Below are positions 62,930-64,000 of a DNA stretch of 64,000 nt, in pieces. Source of the stretch: Pseudoips prasinana (Eukaryota > Arthropoda > Insecta > Lepidoptera > Nolidae); the NCBI GenBank assembly GCA_951640165.1, contig OX621253.1, positions 26,011,469 through 26,075,468 on the forward strand. Direction: 5' to 3'. Position 1 is the stretch's first letter. Each line of letters starts with the position of its first letter. A program made the translations under genes and the position numbers. The notes below the pieces were generated by a model. That model had not been told where the DNA came from. It saw only the letters and a list, made by a program, of their open reading frames with translations, and made no database searches.

Positions 62930-63491
62930 AAATAAATATTAGTGTATAATAAATATGTCTATAAATATATAATTAAATATATAATATAAATAAATAATTA
63001 ATAATGAATAAATATAAAACGCAAATACGCTGTAATCTCAAATAATCAGCTATTCGCTACTTTCCACCCGCCAGTTTCAGTGTAATTAATTACTATAGGC
63101 TAAAAATAATAATAAAAAATAAACAAAAATGCTTAAAAAAACTAGTCACAAAGCAAAGAATAATTATCGCCGTCGTTTGCATTCGCCCCGCTTACAAACA
63201 CCATAGACAACATTAAGTGGCCAAAAGACTAATTTTGCAGGGGCGTGTACACGTGACTGACATTGACTGTAGAAAGGTTTGACAGACTAAATTTAAAGAA
63301 AAACTTAGAATTTAATAAAAACAGTGAATTGTGAAACCAAAATTACCTACAGATATATAAAACGATCAGAAGTACATAAAAACTTATAGTTGTAATAATA
63401 TGAAGGTAGAGGTTAAACAGACAAATGAAAACTCGGCGCCAAGCAAGACGGGAAACGATCAATGAAAAACTAAAGTTTAGCAATACATCGA
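62930..63491. other. Gap between ORF1 and ORF2 of the CR1-like element
   Basis: AT-rich, no coding potential recognised. At 560 bp it is unusually long for an inter-ORF space, which suggests that ORF1 here is not simply adjacent or that a fragment was inserted. Confidence 0.35.
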
Positions 63492-63879
63492 TCACTTTTT
63501 TGGTGCCGTATTGCGCCGACTTCTTTGGGATGCTGGTTCAGAAATGATTGTTCCCTTAGATCCGCCTGCCACAGGTTTTATCGGCTCAAGCGGGCTTGAA
63601 CTAGGAGCCACAGTCTCTGTGTTTGAATCATCCGTCTTGATGTTGAGGACGTCCTCTGTAGTTACGACACGATATCTCTTACCTTGGGCACCGATCACAA
63701 ATACATTTCCCATTATTGTGTAAGTCTGGGTGACGCCAAACCTGGATCTCGCAGCCATAAACGCGGTGTGCCTGGTTTTCGTCAGGAACTCCGAGACAGT
63801 TACTCCTGATCCCTTCAGCGCAGTTTTCAAGGACCAAGGGTTAATATCTCAAATCAAGTCGCCTTCAAACGTAAGTAAA
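63492..63879 (-). pseudogene. ORF1 C-terminus, partial, one stop
   Basis: 112 codons are open from 63830. In the same frame the reading continues upstream as D-I-N-P-W-S-L, a TGA at 63849-63847 and L-L-T-F-E-G-D-L-I. Motifs T-R-H-T-A-F-M-A-A-R-S-R-F-G and G-N-V-F-V resemble the FP-like C-terminal domain of insect LINE ORF1 proteins (compare W-V-K-N-G-R-I-F-V at 4218-5333). The N-terminal part is missing. The C-terminal tail is Ser/Pro-rich and basic. Confidence 0.55.
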
Positions 63880-64000
63880 TTGAGGGGGGAGGGGTGGAGG
63901 GGGGAGGGGGCTACCCTCCTGTACCATCCCCAAGCCGCGGAACCCCATGGTTATGGAGATATCTATGGTTAATGTTTTTCTAGCGCTCGGCGGCCGCTGC

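Larger units (their letters stand above)
59606..63880 (-). mobile_element. CR1-like non-LTR retrotransposon ending in (ATTCT)n
   Basis: The minus-strand 3' end is 'caataaagagt' followed by ATTCT repeats (59607-59640), as in CR1-group elements. ORF2 occupies 62929-59953 and the end of ORF1 63849-63492, separated by a 560-bp AT-rich gap. ORF1 is incomplete and runs into a G-rich tract near 63880-63910. The element sits next to RT remains of the SGNH-type family. Confidence 0.75.

Noticed and set aside
63880..63912. G-rich tract as a G-quadruplex regulatory element
   Set aside because: Possible by composition (runs of G3-G6), but nothing nearby shows a regulated gene; it is more likely a junction of the truncated ORF1 with other repeat DNA.

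Overview
This window looks like moth or butterfly (Lepidoptera) genomic DNA from a stretch that is almost entirely transposable elements. The grounds are AT-rich sequence, short introns with GT..AG borders, no bacterial gene organisation, piggyBac elements flanked by TTAA (one with near-canonical Trichoplusia-type termini), non-LTR retrotransposons of types common in Lepidoptera, and several copies of the short 'actagcttttgcccgc..' interspersed repeat. I cannot name the species. The only candidates for host genes are a partial two-exon gene at 1-298 (-) and a four-exon THAP-domain gene at 57045-58396 (-), and the second may itself be transposon-derived.

Layout. 1405-5333 (-): CR1/jockey-like retrotransposon with an intact ORF2 and an ORF1 broken by one nonsense codon. 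5942-8485: piggyBac with precise TTAA and TIR, dead transposase. 8760-11527 (+): 5'-truncated jockey-like element. 11540-18290 (+): retrotransposon with an SGNH-like ORF1, split by a nested RTE (13199-15928, 11-bp target duplication). 18630-19420 (-): P-element (THAP9-like) relic. 19752-22149: LTR element with two 354-bp LTRs, a broken Gag and a 73-bp tandem repeat. 22669-27124 (-): non-LTR ORF2 split only by an intact Tc1 (23584-25175). 27453-29756 (+): Transib (RAG1-like) transposase gene with an intron and two frameshifts. 30.1-35.7 kb: a patchwork of endonuclease, reverse transcriptase, a broken DDE-like gene, and an unrecognised 281-codon ORF. 35.9-42.5 kb (-): second copy of the SGNH-type retrotransposon, interrupted in its last codons by an apparently intact piggyBac (36712-39285). 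43223-44199: internally deleted piggyBac with T. ni-like termini.

44322-50764 is the most remarkable region. It is a 6.4-kb element with long TIRs (GTGAGTGGTTGACC..) and two convergent genes: a three-exon small acidic/BESS-like protein and a 697-aa DDE-like zinc-knuckle protein. Inside its first intron sits a second TIR element (44538-47799). That element contains a third, THAP/P-like one (44921-46371, 8-bp TSD). The third contains a MITE (45524-45803). The nest is therefore four levels deep, and the outer three levels each have matching inverted repeats and matching target duplications.

50.9-53.6 kb (-): degraded P-type transposase. 53787-56526: hAT element with subterminal ATCCGGC clusters, inserted with an 8-bp TSD into a short lepidopteran repeat. 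57-58.4 kb: THAP gene. 59.06-59.6 kb: fragment of the SGNH-type family. 59606 to about 63880 (-): CR1-like retrotransposon ending in (ATTCT)n, carrying a short templated inverted duplication in its RT.

How they work together: these are independent mobile elements, not a pathway. The nesting order gives relative ages. The SGNH-type, D-type (22.7-27.1 kb) and 6.4-kb elements came first; RTE, Tc1, piggyBac and the inner TIR elements came later. The youngest-looking and possibly competent units are the Tc1 and the 36.7-kb piggyBac, whose ORFs are open end to end.
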